Assembly (NCBI GenBank): GCA_030425545.1
Contig: JAUIAC010000006.1
Coordinates: 1-54,943, forward strand
DNA from: a bacterium
Lineage (GTDB): Bacteria > Myxococcota_A > UBA9042
Length of the DNA: 54,943 nucleotides
Direction of reading: 5' to 3'
This document shows, one piece after another, positions 45,126-53,548 of the stretch. The notes under the pieces are model-generated. The model was not told the DNA's origin, did not search any database, and saw nothing but the letters and a program-made list of their open reading frames with translations. The number at the start of each line of letters is the position of its first letter. Within the stretch, counting starts at the first letter, position 1. The translations under genes and the position numbers were made by a program.

Positions 45126-45373
45126 CAGAGCAGGGTTTCCGCTACGCAGGCTGGCTCCTGCTCGACCTTCGCTTGACCGGCGCGCTGACCCTCTTCAGCG
45201 CAGCCCTGGCCGTGCTTGTGCTCTCGCTCTGGTTCCGCGGCCGTCGCTGGGACGAGTATGTCGTCGGCTTCGTCGCTGTGTTCAGCCTGAGCCTCATCGG
45301 CGGCGTCGTGCTGACCAACGCCATCGGCCACTTCCCGGCCCTCTCCGTCGAGTCGTTCTTCCCAGTTCGCTAG
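45122..45373 (+). CDS. Small membrane protein, two segments
   Basis: An 83-residue protein with two hydrophobic segments (about 19-38 and 47-66) joined by a short charged loop. No family recognised. The GTG start at 45122 overlaps the protease stop (GTGA), so the two are translationally coupled and the product may be a partner of the protease. Its TAG stop (45371-45373) lies in the first arm of a palindromic repeat element. Confidence 0.6.
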   Translation: MTEQGFRYAGWLLLDLRLTGALTLFSAALAVLVLSLWFRGRRWDEYVVGFVAVFSLSLIGGVVLTNAIGHFPALSVESFFPVR

Positions 45374-45530
45374 CAGACTGCGCCTTTTCTCCGTTCTTGC
45401 GGCCACGTCGGTCAGTCTGCTGGGAAGGGGAAGCCACGGCTTGCCGTGGCTGGGGGCGCTCGTAGCCCCCCCAGAAGATAAAAAAACTAGCTGATTGCGG
45501 CGACAATCAATTTCGCCGCAGTCTGCTAGC
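45369..45530. repeat. Palindromic repeat element with 14-bp terminal inverted repeats
   Basis: GCTAGCAGACTGCG (45369-45382) and its exact complement CGCAGTCTGCTAGC (45517-45530) enclose a 162-bp unit packed with hairpins: an AGCCACGG/CCGTGGCT stem near 45431, a GGGGGC/GCCCCC stem just after it, and a 17-bp stem with one mismatch at 45488-45529. CAGTCTGCT also occurs internally at 45412. There is no ORF inside. It resembles a MITE or REP-type palindromic unit. No target-site duplication is obvious. It holds the stop of the upstream gene. Confidence 0.65.
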
Positions 45531-45640
45531 CCGCTCCCGCCTGCCCGTCACGCGGTCGGCGGGCGCTCGCCGCGCACCTTGAGCCGCGTGCCGCGTCCTG
45601 TGCGGTCGCCGAGGGGCGGGGAGAGTCGTCGCCAGCCCGC

Positions 45641-45681
45641 AAAAGCGAGCGAGGCCGCCTCCAAGCAGGAGACGGCCTCGC
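45641..45681 (-). terminator. Intrinsic terminator of the triple-thioredoxin gene
   Basis: On the minus strand a 14-bp stem with one G-U pair (45668-45681 with 45649-45662) and a 5-base loop is followed by TCGCTTTTGC. It lies 34 bases after the stop codon at 45716. The stretch between the palindromic element and this terminator (45531-45640) shows nothing else. Confidence 0.8.
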
Positions 45682-45715
45682 CAACGAAGCGTTGCGGCCG
45701 AGGCCGCGGCGAGCC

Positions 45716-47686
45716 CTAGAGCTTGCCAGCCATCAGCTTGTCGATGGTCTTCGAGAACGCGGCGGGGGTGTAGCCCGCGCCCGGCTCGTACTTGCGGCCG
45801 TTGATGTACACGGTCGGCGTGCCACGCAGGCCGGCCTTGTTCCCCATGGCCATGGCCTTGGAGATGATGGCGTCGTACTTGGCCTTGTTGGCCTCGACGT
45901 CCTTCATGTCGTAGCCGAACTCCTTGGCCACCTCAGCGATCTTCTCCGGCGAGAGCTGACGCTGCACGGCGAAGAGCTTGTCGTGGACCTTGAAGAAGGC
46001 GTCCGAGCCGCCCTTCTCAAAGGCGTGCTGCGCGAGCCACGAAGCGGGGCGAGCCTGCTTGTGGAAGCTCAGCGGGTAGTGGGCGAACACCACCTTGACC
46101 TTGTCCTTGTAGCGCTTGGCGACCTCGGCCACCGGCGCGGCGACGCGGCTGCAGTAGGGGCACTGGAAGTCCGAGAACTCGATGATGGTGACCTTGGCGT
46201 TCTTCGGGCCCTTGAAGGGCAGCCCGCTGACGTCGAACTGGTTCACCTTGCTGTCGAGCTCGCTGAAGACCTTACCCTTCGCGATGATCTCCTCGTAGTA
46301 GGCTTGGCCCTTCTTCTCGCCAGCCTTCTTCAGCTCCTCGTCGATGATGGCCTTGAACATGGCGAGCGGCTGCGCGCCCACGATCTTGCGGCCGTTGATG
46401 ACGAAGTTCGGGGTGCCGCGGACCGCGACTGTCCCCGCCATCTCCATGTCCTTGACCACCTGGGCGGCCGTGGCCTTGTCCTTGCGGTCCTTGTCGAACT
46501 TGGCGAGGTCGAGGCCGAGCTCCTTGGCCCAGGCGGTGAAGTTGGCGTCGTTGAGCGCGCGCGCGTTGGCGAAGGCCTTGTCGTGGAACTCCCAGAACTT
46601 GCCCTGCTTGCCAGCGGCGATCGAGGCGTAGTGAGCAGGCTTGGCGTTGCGGTGGAAGGGCAGGGGGTGGTGCTTGAAGACCACGCGCACCTTGTCGCCG
46701 TAGGCCTTCTTGACCTCGTCGACCGTGTTCTTGCCGCGCGAGCAGAAGGGGCACTCGAAGTCCGAGAACTCGACGATGGTGACCTGAGCCTTGTCGCTGT
46801 CACCGAGGATGACGTCGTTCTTCACGTCAACCGGCACCTTCCAGATCGTGTAGCTGTCCTTCGGCGGCTTCACCGGGCCCTTGGGGGCCTGGGGACGCTG
46901 CTGCGGGGCGGCGGCGATCTTCTCGCCCTTGAAGAAGTAGCCGATGATCTTGGGGCCGTTGGACGCGTCACGCGCCTTGAACGCCTCGACCATCAGGGCC
47001 TCGCCCGTCTTGCCGGCGTCGCGGGCCTTCTTGGCGCTCTCGAGGGCGGAGTCGACCTCTTTCTTGAACGCCTCGAAGGGCTGGGCGCCCGAGAGGAGCT
47101 TGCCGTTGATGAAGAAGCCGGGGGTGCCACGGGCGCCGAGGGCGTTGGCGGCCTTCTGCTCGCGATCGATCTGCGCCGAGAGCTTGGGGTCCTTGAGCGC
47201 GGCCTCGAACTTGGCGACGTCGAGCTTGAGCTCGCCGGCCCACTTCTTGAAGTTCTCGTCGGTCAGCGCGCGCTGGTTGGCGAAGAGCTTGTCATGCATC
47301 TCCCAGAACTTGCCCTGCTGGTGAGCAGCGAGCGCCGCGAGGGCGGCCGGCTTGGCGCGGTTGTGGAAGGAGAGCGGGTTGTTGGCCCAGACCACGCGGA
47401 CCTGGTCCTTGTAGGTCGCCTTGATCTTCTTGAGGGTCGGGCCGACCCGGCTGCAGAAGGGGCACTGGAAGTCGGAGATCTCGATGATCGTCACGAGCGC
47501 GTCCTTGCCGCCCGTGACGGGCATGGTGGCAGGGATCACGGACTTCGCCGCCGCGGGGACAGCCTTGGGGGCGGTCTTGGCGGCCTTGTCCTTCTTGGGG
47601 GCTTCTTTCTTCGCCTTGTCGCCACAGCCGCTGAACGCGAGGCTCAGCACGGCGGCAGCAGCGAGGGACTTGCTGATCTTATTCAT
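45716..47686 (-). CDS. Lipoprotein with three tandem DsbA-like thioredoxin domains
   Basis: A 656-residue periplasmic lipoprotein with signal peptide ending AFSGC (Cys21) and a Lys/Ala linker to about residue 60. Three domains of the DsbA-like thioredoxin type follow. Active sites are CPFC at 75-78, CPFC at 312-315 and CPYC at 509-512. Each domain has its cis-Pro loop (RGTPGFF, RGTPNFV, RGTPTVY). Each domain resembles BdbD or DsbA-like disulfide oxidants or isomerases. Three sites on one chain could pass electrons or handle several substrates at once. Cys-rich exported proteins in this window are plausible clients. ATG 47686 begins the signal peptide. Confidence 0.9.
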   Translation of the reverse strand: MNKISKSLAAAAVLSLAFSGCGDKAKKEAPKKDKAAKTAPKAVPAAAKSVIPATMPVTGGKDALVTIIEISDFQCPFCSRVGPTLKKIKATYKDQVRVVWANNPLSFHNRAKPAALAALAAHQQGKFWEMHDKLFANQRALTDENFKKWAGELKLDVAKFEAALKDPKLSAQIDREQKAANALGARGTPGFFINGKLLSGAQPFEAFKKEVDSALESAKKARDAGKTGEALMVEAFKARDASNGPKIIGYFFKGEKIAAAPQQRPQAPKGPVKPPKDSYTIWKVPVDVKNDVILGDSDKAQVTIVEFSDFECPFCSRGKNTVDEVKKAYGDKVRVVFKHHPLPFHRNAKPAHYASIAAGKQGKFWEFHDKAFANARALNDANFTAWAKELGLDLAKFDKDRKDKATAAQVVKDMEMAGTVAVRGTPNFVINGRKIVGAQPLAMFKAIIDEELKKAGEKKGQAYYEEIIAKGKVFSELDSKVNQFDVSGLPFKGPKNAKVTIIEFSDFQCPYCSRVAAPVAEVAKRYKDKVKVVFAHYPLSFHKQARPASWLAQHAFEKGGSDAFFKVHDKLFAVQRQLSPEKIAEVAKEFGYDMKDVEANKAKYDAIISKAMAMGNKAGLRGTPTVYINGRKYEPGAGYTPAAFSKTIDKLMAGKL

Positions 47687-47777
47687 GAAACGTGGTCTCC
47701 CTGAGGGCGCAGGGACCAGTGGGCCCTCGAGCGCAGGCTTCGTACGGCGGACACCCGCCGCTGACGATTGGCGCGCG

Positions 47778-47806
47778 AGTATAGGGCCGTGGTTGTAGAC
47801 GGTCAA
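47778..47806 (-). promoter_or_regulatory. Sigma-70 promoter of the triple-thioredoxin gene
   Basis: On the minus strand TTGACC (47806-47801, 5 of 6) and TATACT (47783-47778, 5 of 6) with a 17-base spacer, about 90 bases before the ATG at 47686. One of the best promoter matches in the window. Confidence 0.75.
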
Positions 47807-47956
47807 CGATGGCGGCGTGAGAGTTGCCAGCCCGCGGTCGATCCGATGGCTAGCAACCCCGCGGCGCGGCCCGGAATTCCTGTACGTGAGCAGGGCAGGG
47901 TCGCCCCGCTTGCCACGGGCAGAGGGCGCGGCCAACCTGCCGGCCGGAGGTGAGTC

Positions 47957-48190
47957 ATGGGACAAAAGGACGTGTGCATCGAGTGCCGTGGACCCCGCCC
48001 GCCGCGCAAGGACAACCCCGCTTTTCCCTTCTGCTCCGAGCGCTGCAAGATGATCGACCTGCACCGCTGGCTGGGCGGGGAGTACCGGATTCCGGTCGGC
48101 GCTGACGCGAGCGAGCGCAGCCTGCCCGGGTCCGAAGAGCTGCTCGCAGCGCGGCTCGCTGTGGCCGCGGACGATGACCTCGTCCACTGA
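47957..48190 (+). CDS. yacG: DNA gyrase inhibitor YacG family
   Basis: A 77-residue zinc-ribbon protein. The ligands Cys7, Cys10, Cys26 and Cys30 are in the pattern CIEC...CSERC, and [16 protein letters not shown] is the family's conserved core. In E. coli YacG binds GyrB and inhibits supercoiling. Gene is divergent from the triple-thioredoxin gene; ATG 47957 has GGAGG upstream. Confidence 0.92.
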   Translation: MGQKDVCIECRGPRPPRKDNPAFPFCSERCKMIDLHRWLGGEYRIPVGADASERSLPGSEELLAARLAVAADDDLVH

Positions 48191-48214
48191 GCCCTGCGTG
48201 TGCGTCGTGCCCAG

Positions 48215-48259
48215 GCGTGCTGGCTGCGAGTGTGCCTGCTGCGAGCGTGCTTGCTGCGA
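48215..48259 (+). repeat. Short tandem repeat, three 15-bp units
   Basis: Three adjacent 15-base units, GCGTGCTGGCTGCGA, GTGTGCCTGCTGCGA and GCGTGCTTGCTGCGA (48215-48259), differ at one to three positions. They lie in the 167-base gap between yacG and lipB. No coding role is supported. Confidence 0.6.
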
Positions 48260-48357
48260 GCCCTTGTCGGACACACTTTGCGCGACGCCACGTGACGGCG
48301 CGTGACCACCTTCGAACCCGTCGCTTCGCACCGCGGGTTGGCCGTCTCAGCGCCGGC

Positions 48358-49077
48358 TCACAGGGGCGCCCGCACCAGCGCCTGAGCCAGGCGTCCCAGC
48401 AGGTCCGCCTCGATCTCGGCGAAGGTCGGCGTGGGCAGACCCCGGCGCTCCAGCTCACGCCAGAGGGTGGTCATGCGGACCCCGTCCAACGCGCAGGGCG
48501 TGACGAGCGCGAAGCCCTCGAGGTGCGGGTTCACGTTCAGCGCGAGGCCGTGGAAGGTCCAGCCCTTGCGCACGCCGACGCCGATGCTGGCGAGCTTGGT
48601 TCGATCGTCGCACCACACCCCCGAGAACCCGGGCCGCGTCACCGTCTCCAGGCCGGCCTGCGCGCAGGTCGCCACGATGCAGCGCTCGAGGGTGCGCACG
48701 TAGCCGCCCAGGTCTCCTAGCGGCCCGCGTCCCAGGGCGCCGGCCATGCGCGGCAGCTGCACCACGGGGTAGACGACGAGCTGGCCGGGCGCGTGGTAGG
48801 TCACCGCGCCGCCGCGGGCGATCTCGTGGACCTCGACCGGGTAGGGAGGGCGACCGGGGACCCGCAGCACGCGGCCGTGGATCGCGGCGTGCCCGCCCCG
48901 TCGACCCAGGGTGATCGTGGGCGGATGCTCCACGCTGAGGAGCACGTCGGAGGCCTCCGCTGGACGCGCGGTGAGCGCGTCCATGGCCGTCAGCGCGGTC
49001 GCGTAGGCGCAGAGGTGGCGGCCGGCCACGCTGGAGAGCGGCAGCGTCCGGTCGTCGCCGAGGAATCGAACGTCCAT
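48358..49077 (-). CDS. lipB: Octanoyl-[ACP]:protein N-octanoyltransferase
   Basis: It moves octanoate from ACP to the lipoyl domains of 2-oxoacid dehydrogenases. Length 239. RGGAVTYHAPGQLVVYPV, the lysine Lys161 in KLASIGVGVRKG and the catalytic Cys195 in CALDG are intact. ATG 49077 lies one base from the stop of the upstream gene; the longer start at 49101 would overlap it. LipA is not in the window. Confidence 0.95.
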   Translation of the reverse strand: MDVRFLGDDRTLPLSSVAGRHLCAYATALTAMDALTARPAEASDVLLSVEHPPTITLGRRGGHAAIHGRVLRVPGRPPYPVEVHEIARGGAVTYHAPGQLVVYPVVQLPRMAGALGRGPLGDLGGYVRTLERCIVATCAQAGLETVTRPGFSGVWCDDRTKLASIGVGVRKGWTFHGLALNVNPHLEGFALVTPCALDGVRMTTLWRELERRGLPTPTFAEIEADLLGRLAQALVRAPL

Positions 49078-49078
49078 G

Positions 49079-50644
49079 TCAGCGGGTGCCGAGCAGCTCA
49101 CGCAGCGTCGGGAGCTCGACGCTGTCGCGCAGCCGCCGGGGCGCGCCGGCGTGGCCCGACAGCGTCATCACCCGACCCAACACCCGGCGCCGCACGGTCG
49201 CCACCTGCCGCTGCTTGTACTCGCGGTAGCTGGCGCGGCCTCGCAGGGCCTCTTCGTGGCTGGCGCGGTCCATGATCTGGACCTCGTAGGGAAAGAAGAA
49301 CTGGATCTGCTTCTCGACACCGAGCAGGTCGAGCTCCTCCAGCATGCGCTCTCGCGCCTCGCCCGAGAGCAGCTCGTGGGCCGCAGCCTGGGCCCGCGTG
49401 AGCCGCGCCCACAGCGGGTTGGTGATGCGGATCATCTGCCGGCAGGTGAACTGAATCGAGCGGTAGCGGGCGGAGGAGTGGGCGTTCCACGCCGCCGGGC
49501 CCCCGTCGCCGGGTGGCACGCGAAAGCCCGCGACCCGGTCTGCGGCGGCGGCCTCGTCGAGCTGACCGCTGCGCACCTGCTGGGCCAGGGCCTGGACCTC
49601 GGCGGCGAGCTGGTCGACGTCGAGCAGGGAGTTCCGCGACCGGGTCGGCTTGATGTTGGCGAACATGATCGTGTGGGTCTCGAGCAGCGCGCGGACGGCG
49701 AAGAGCGCCTCCACCGGTCGGTCGACGATGATGCGCACGCCGATGTGATCGAAGAGGTCCGTCGCCACGTTCTCGGCCTTGTGCAGGAGCTTGAGCACCA
49801 CCGACCGGAGCGGCTTGGCTTCCTTGACCTCGAAGCGCTCGAGCGGCACGTCTTCGGACCGCCCCTTCAGCACCTGGGAGCCGTCCTCGCGGGTCGCGAC
49901 CTGGGCGACGAAGCGCTCCAGGATCGCCTCACGAATCTGCGGGTAGAACGCGTGCTGAAAGTAGTTCTCCACATGGGCAAAGGTGTGCATCACCCGAAGC
50001 AGGGCGCAGGCCCACGCTTGGCGGAGCTGCACGGCCGGGTCAGGCGTGGTGCGGGGATCGACCGCCGCGATGAGCAGCAGCTCCAGCACCGGCACCGCGT
50101 CCAGCCACTCCGGCACCTCGAGGTCCAGGCGACTCAGCAGCACGCCGCGCACGAACCCGATGGCCTCGGCCCGAATTCGGTCGACGACACGCTGGTGGTC
50201 CGGGTTGTCGATGTCGAAGCCGTAGCGCAGCAAGAAGGCCCGCGCCTGATGCACGTCGGCCAGCTCGAGGCGGGGTAGGTCGATGGCGGAGCGACCCCCG
50301 ATGACCGCCTGCATCGCGCCTCTGGGCGGCATGTAGCGCTGCAGGAGCGGCGGCAGGTCGTGCAGGCTGACGCTCCCCGGCGTCGCTTGGAGCGACGGGG
50401 AGGGCAGCGTGACGAGATGCGGCTCCGTGTGGGTCATGGTGGGCTTCTCGGGGGCGTAGAGCGGCGAGTCGAGCAGGGCGCTCCGTGGGCGGTCGGCGCG
50501 CGGGGGCACCGCGCTGGACGGGCGCCCTGTGGCGAGCGTCTCGCTCCCCAGCCGGCTTCCGGCGGCGGTACCGTCAGGCGAGGCCCGGGTCAGGACGACG
50601 GGGTCCGCCGCGGTCCCGTCCGCTGAGCCAGGGCCGGTCGACAT
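49079..50644 (-). CDS. RelA/SpoT-synthetase-fold-like protein (TIGR04552-like)
   Basis: About 521 residues. Residues 1-75 are Pro/Ser/Ala-rich and probably disordered. The core resembles the nucleotidyltransferase domain of (p)ppGpp synthetases: FDHIGVRIIVDRPVEALFAVRALLE parallels the RelA DxxGVRIIV stretch, KPLRSVVLKLLHKAEN the upstream helix, and EVQIMDRASHEEALRG...YREYK the EIQIRT...HxxYK region. I believe deltaproteobacterial proteins with this layout form the TIGR04552 family, of unknown function. Whether it makes alarmones is unknown. Start is uncertain: ATG 50644 or ATG 50437. lipB follows at once, so they share a transcript. Confidence 0.65.
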   Translation of the reverse strand: MSTGPGSADGTAADPVVLTRASPDGTAAGSRLGSETLATGRPSSAVPPRADRPRSALLDSPLYAPEKPTMTHTEPHLVTLPSPSLQATPGSVSLHDLPPLLQRYMPPRGAMQAVIGGRSAIDLPRLELADVHQARAFLLRYGFDIDNPDHQRVVDRIRAEAIGFVRGVLLSRLDLEVPEWLDAVPVLELLLIAAVDPRTTPDPAVQLRQAWACALLRVMHTFAHVENYFQHAFYPQIREAILERFVAQVATREDGSQVLKGRSEDVPLERFEVKEAKPLRSVVLKLLHKAENVATDLFDHIGVRIIVDRPVEALFAVRALLETHTIMFANIKPTRSRNSLLDVDQLAAEVQALAQQVRSGQLDEAAAADRVAGFRVPPGDGGPAAWNAHSSARYRSIQFTCRQMIRITNPLWARLTRAQAAAHELLSGEARERMLEELDLLGVEKQIQFFFPYEVQIMDRASHEEALRGRASYREYKQRQVATVRRRVLGRVMTLSGHAGAPRRLRDSVELPTLRELLGTR

Positions 50645-50839
50645 GGACAGATCGGTCACGTGGCGGGAACTCCCGGCAGCCACGCGGCGACAAGTCTGGC
50701 GTCGAAGACGAGGCGGCCTATACAAGACTTCGATGCGAAAGTCTCGCGAAAAGTTCGACAGTCCCGCGCTTTATTCCCGTCGTGAACGGGGGCTCGGCCG
50801 GGTCCGTTCACCGGCCGGTGGGGTGGCCAGCGCGTCAGC

Positions 50840-51412
50840 TCACGCGCGCGCCGCGCCCCCGGGGGCGATGGCCTGGGGCGACGCGCCGACGTTGCGCAAG
50901 GCCTGATCCCAGCTCTCGTCGCCGCTGTGGGCGAAGAGCAGGGAGCGATCGAGGTCGACCGGCAGCCAAGACCCTTCTTCCAGCTCACCTTCGAGCTGGC
51001 CGCCGGTCCACGACGCGCGACCGAGAAAGAGCGAGTACACCGTGGGGCCGTCGCCCTCCGAGATGTCCTGCAGGAGCTCCATGGACCACGACGCGCGCAG
51101 GCCCGGCGCGATGGCGACGCAGGGCTCGTAGTCCGGCAGCTGCTCCTCTTCCAGATAGAGCACCATGCCCGCCTCGGGCTGCACGGGCCCCCCCCACCAC
51201 ACCGGGGCTCCGCGGGTGTCCTGGGGCGACGAGAGTCCGGCGCCGTCGAGCAGCGTGGACAGGTCCACCGGTGCGCGGCGGTTGAGCACGACCCCAGAGC
51301 TGCCCGAGTCGTCGCTGTCGACCAGCAGGATGACGGTGCGAGCGAAGAAGGGGTCAGACAGCGTCGGGACCGCGACGAGCATGCCTGGTGCGAGGCGGTC
51401 TGGGCTCTTCAC
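50840..51412 (-). CDS. YqgE/AlgH family protein
   Basis: A 190-residue cytoplasmic protein of the AlgH/YqgE family, function unknown. LAPGMLVAVPTLSDPFFARTV is the typical N-terminus, GVVLNRRAP and WWGGPV follow. The end YSLFLGRASWTGGQLEGEL...WLPVDLD matches the family's GYAGWxxGQLExEL. GTG 51412 is chosen because AAGGGGA lies upstream; an earlier in-frame start would add 24 unconserved residues. Confidence 0.9.
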   Translation of the reverse strand: MKSPDRLAPGMLVAVPTLSDPFFARTVILLVDSDDSGSSGVVLNRRAPVDLSTLLDGAGLSSPQDTRGAPVWWGGPVQPEAGMVLYLEEEQLPDYEPCVAIAPGLRASWSMELLQDISEGDGPTVYSLFLGRASWTGGQLEGELEEGSWLPVDLDRSLLFAHSGDESWDQALRNVGASPQAIAPGGAARA

Positions 51413-51568
51413 TCTCGATCCCCTTGGCGCAGGTTGGCGCCGTCTGTGCGGACTGAGGGTACCCCTCCGCGCGGCGAAACCCAAACGGCATCCTGGGTTC
51501 GCGCACGCTGGCCGACCGGGGGCGCGCTCGTCGATTCCAGTGGGCGGTCCGCGGTTGGTCGCGGGGGG

Positions 51569-53548
51569 TCACGCCGCCGGGGCGACCCGCACGCGCCCGT
51601 CCCCAGCGTCGACCTCGGTGACCTTCAGATCGAGCCAGGTGCCAACGGGGCCCAGGTAGCCTGGCAGCTCGATCTCCAAGACCCGGTCGACGTCCACGGC
51701 AATGTTGCGTCCGCCGCCGCTCCCCGCGCGGACGACCTGGGCCCGCACCGATGCGCCCAGGCCTTCCCGCGCGAGGGCGAGCAGCTGGAAGTAGCGCTGG
51801 CCGCGCTTGGCGTGCGCGCGCGCTTGGCGGACCGCGGCTCGCTGCTCCGCCATGACGGCCGTGATCTCGGCGCCGCTGCGAGGCGGAGGGTCGCCGCGCA
51901 GGTGGGCGAGCAGCTGCTGGTGCGCGAGCAGGTCGGCGTAGCGCCTGAGCGGAGACGTCACCTGGACATACGCGTCCACCCCGAGGATGTCGTGGCGCCC
52001 GGCCTGCGGGCCCGCCCGGGCTGCCCCGAGGTGACCCAACATGGTCTGGACGTCCGCGGGCTCGGTGTAGAGGCCCGGCGGCAGCGGCGGGTCGGGGCGG
52101 ATGCGCTGGGTCCGGTACGGCAGCGCCAGCGCCCGGTCGCGGGCCCAACGCGCGACGGTGGCGCAGGTCTGCACCATGGACTCCGCCACCAGTCGGCGGG
52201 CCAGGCTCGACTGCGGCGCGGGGCGCAGCACAGGGGGCTCGTGGGTCGCGGCGCGGACCTCGATGTCGGCGCGATAGAGCAGGTAGGCGCCGTTGGCGAT
52301 GCGGCTGGCCTCGCCGCGCTCTGCGGCCGCCCGCAGCGCCGTCAGCCACGGGGCAGGCTCCGGCTGAGCCAGCGCATGGTCGACCTGGTCGTAGGTCAGC
52401 GCCTCCGTCACCGAGACGGTGGCCTCGTAGCAGCTGCGCAGGCTGGCCGGGCCCTCCGGGGGGATTCGGAGCTCGAAGACCAGCGCGGGCCTGGCGCCGC
52501 CCGGGGTCAGTGACGCCGCCTCGCTGACCGCGCCTGGGAGCATGGGGACCGTGTGTCGGGGATGATAGACGGTGGAGCCCTGGCGACGGGCGCGGCGGTC
52601 TACGGCAGACCCCGCGGCGACCCAGAGCGCGGGGCTCGCGATCGCCACCGTGAGCGCCACGTCGTCGCCGTCCCAGGCCGCGTGAAGGGCGTCGTCGATC
52701 TCGTGGGGGTCGAGGCTGTCGATGGCGCGAAACGCCAACGCGCAGCGCCGGGCCGGCCACTGGGGCGCGCTCGGGATCGCGGCCAGGGCGTCGGCTGGCC
52801 AGGGCGCCAGCAGGCCAGAGCGCAGCAGGGCGGCGTCTTCGTGGCCGTCCCACACGCCCAGGTTCGCGAGCGCGCGCGCCGCGCCTGTCGCCAGTCCGCG
52901 ACGGTCGGACGCGCGCGGAGACAGCGCCGCTGCCCAGTCTGGCGACGGCGGCGGCCCCCCGCGGGCCAGGCGCTCCAGCACGTGGACCAACGCCGGGTCG
53001 GGCGGCGCCGTGGTCATGCCCAGCGTCTTGAGCTCGCGCTGGGCGATGTGCAGCGCGGCGAGGGCGCGCTCGTCGGCGACCTGCGCGGCCCGCGCGTGGC
53101 GGTGGGCGACGCGCTCCGCCTCGCTGCGCAGCCGCGCGATGTGACCGTCGAGCGTCACCGTGTCGTCCTCGTCGACCGCGGCGGTGATGACGGCTGCGCG
53201 CGCCGCAGCGTCCTCGCGGTCCAGGAGCAGCTGGGCCAGGGTGCTGACCCCTGTGGCTTCGCCCAAAGTCTGTAGGGCCTCGCGGAGCGCCAGGGGCGTG
53301 AGCTCCCGGCGGAGCGCGGCCACCAGCTGGGTCGCCTCGGTCACGCTCGTGGCCCGCAGCGGCAGCGCGACGCCCTGCACGGGCCACGGGCGCACCCCGT
53401 GTGGCGTCTCCACCCGACCTTGGGTCCCCCGTGGCCGAGCGACGCGGCCGACCACGACGCCGTCGGCGCCGGGGAGCAACGCCACAGCGCCCGCCTGGGG
53501 GGCGGGGCGTGCGTCGCGCCCGGGGGGCTGTCCAGTGGCAGGGCTCAT
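51569..53548 (-). CDS. RNase II/R-family ribonuclease (RNB domain)
   Basis: A 659-residue 3'-5' exoribonuclease candidate. The RNB core has Asp277, Glu283, Asp285 and Asp286 in AIDSLDPHEIDDAL, aligning with the metal-binding Asp cluster of E. coli RNase II (201, 207, 209, 210), with Glu for Asp at the second site. RRQGSTVYHPRHTVPMLPGA and VTSPLRRYADLLAHQQL are further RNB signatures, and an S1-like C-terminal stretch follows. N-terminal 150 residues are helical and unlike the cold-shock domains of RNase R. The ATG overlaps the recD2 stop (ATGA). Confidence 0.88.
   Translation of the reverse strand: MSPATGQPPGRDARPAPQAGAVALLPGADGVVVGRVARPRGTQGRVETPHGVRPWPVQGVALPLRATSVTEATQLVAALRRELTPLALREALQTLGEATGVSTLAQLLLDREDAAARAAVITAAVDEDDTVTLDGHIARLRSEAERVAHRHARAAQVADERALAALHIAQRELKTLGMTTAPPDPALVHVLERLARGGPPPSPDWAAALSPRASDRRGLATGAARALANLGVWDGHEDAALLRSGLLAPWPADALAAIPSAPQWPARRCALAFRAIDSLDPHEIDDALHAAWDGDDVALTVAIASPALWVAAGSAVDRRARRQGSTVYHPRHTVPMLPGAVSEAASLTPGGARPALVFELRIPPEGPASLRSCYEATVSVTEALTYDQVDHALAQPEPAPWLTALRAAAERGEASRIANGAYLLYRADIEVRAATHEPPVLRPAPQSSLARRLVAESMVQTCATVARWARDRALALPYRTQRIRPDPPLPPGLYTEPADVQTMLGHLGAARAGPQAGRHDILGVDAYVQVTSPLRRYADLLAHQQLLAHLRGDPPPRSGAEITAVMAEQRAAVRQARAHAKRGQRYFQLLALAREGLGASVRAQVVRAGSGGGRNIAVDVDRVLEIELPGYLGPVGTWLDLKVTEVDAGDGRVRVAPAA

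Noticed and set aside
47687..48331. 215-residue N-terminal extension of the triple-thioredoxin protein
   Set aside because: The signal peptide begins at ATG 47686 and a strong promoter lies inside the proposed extension.
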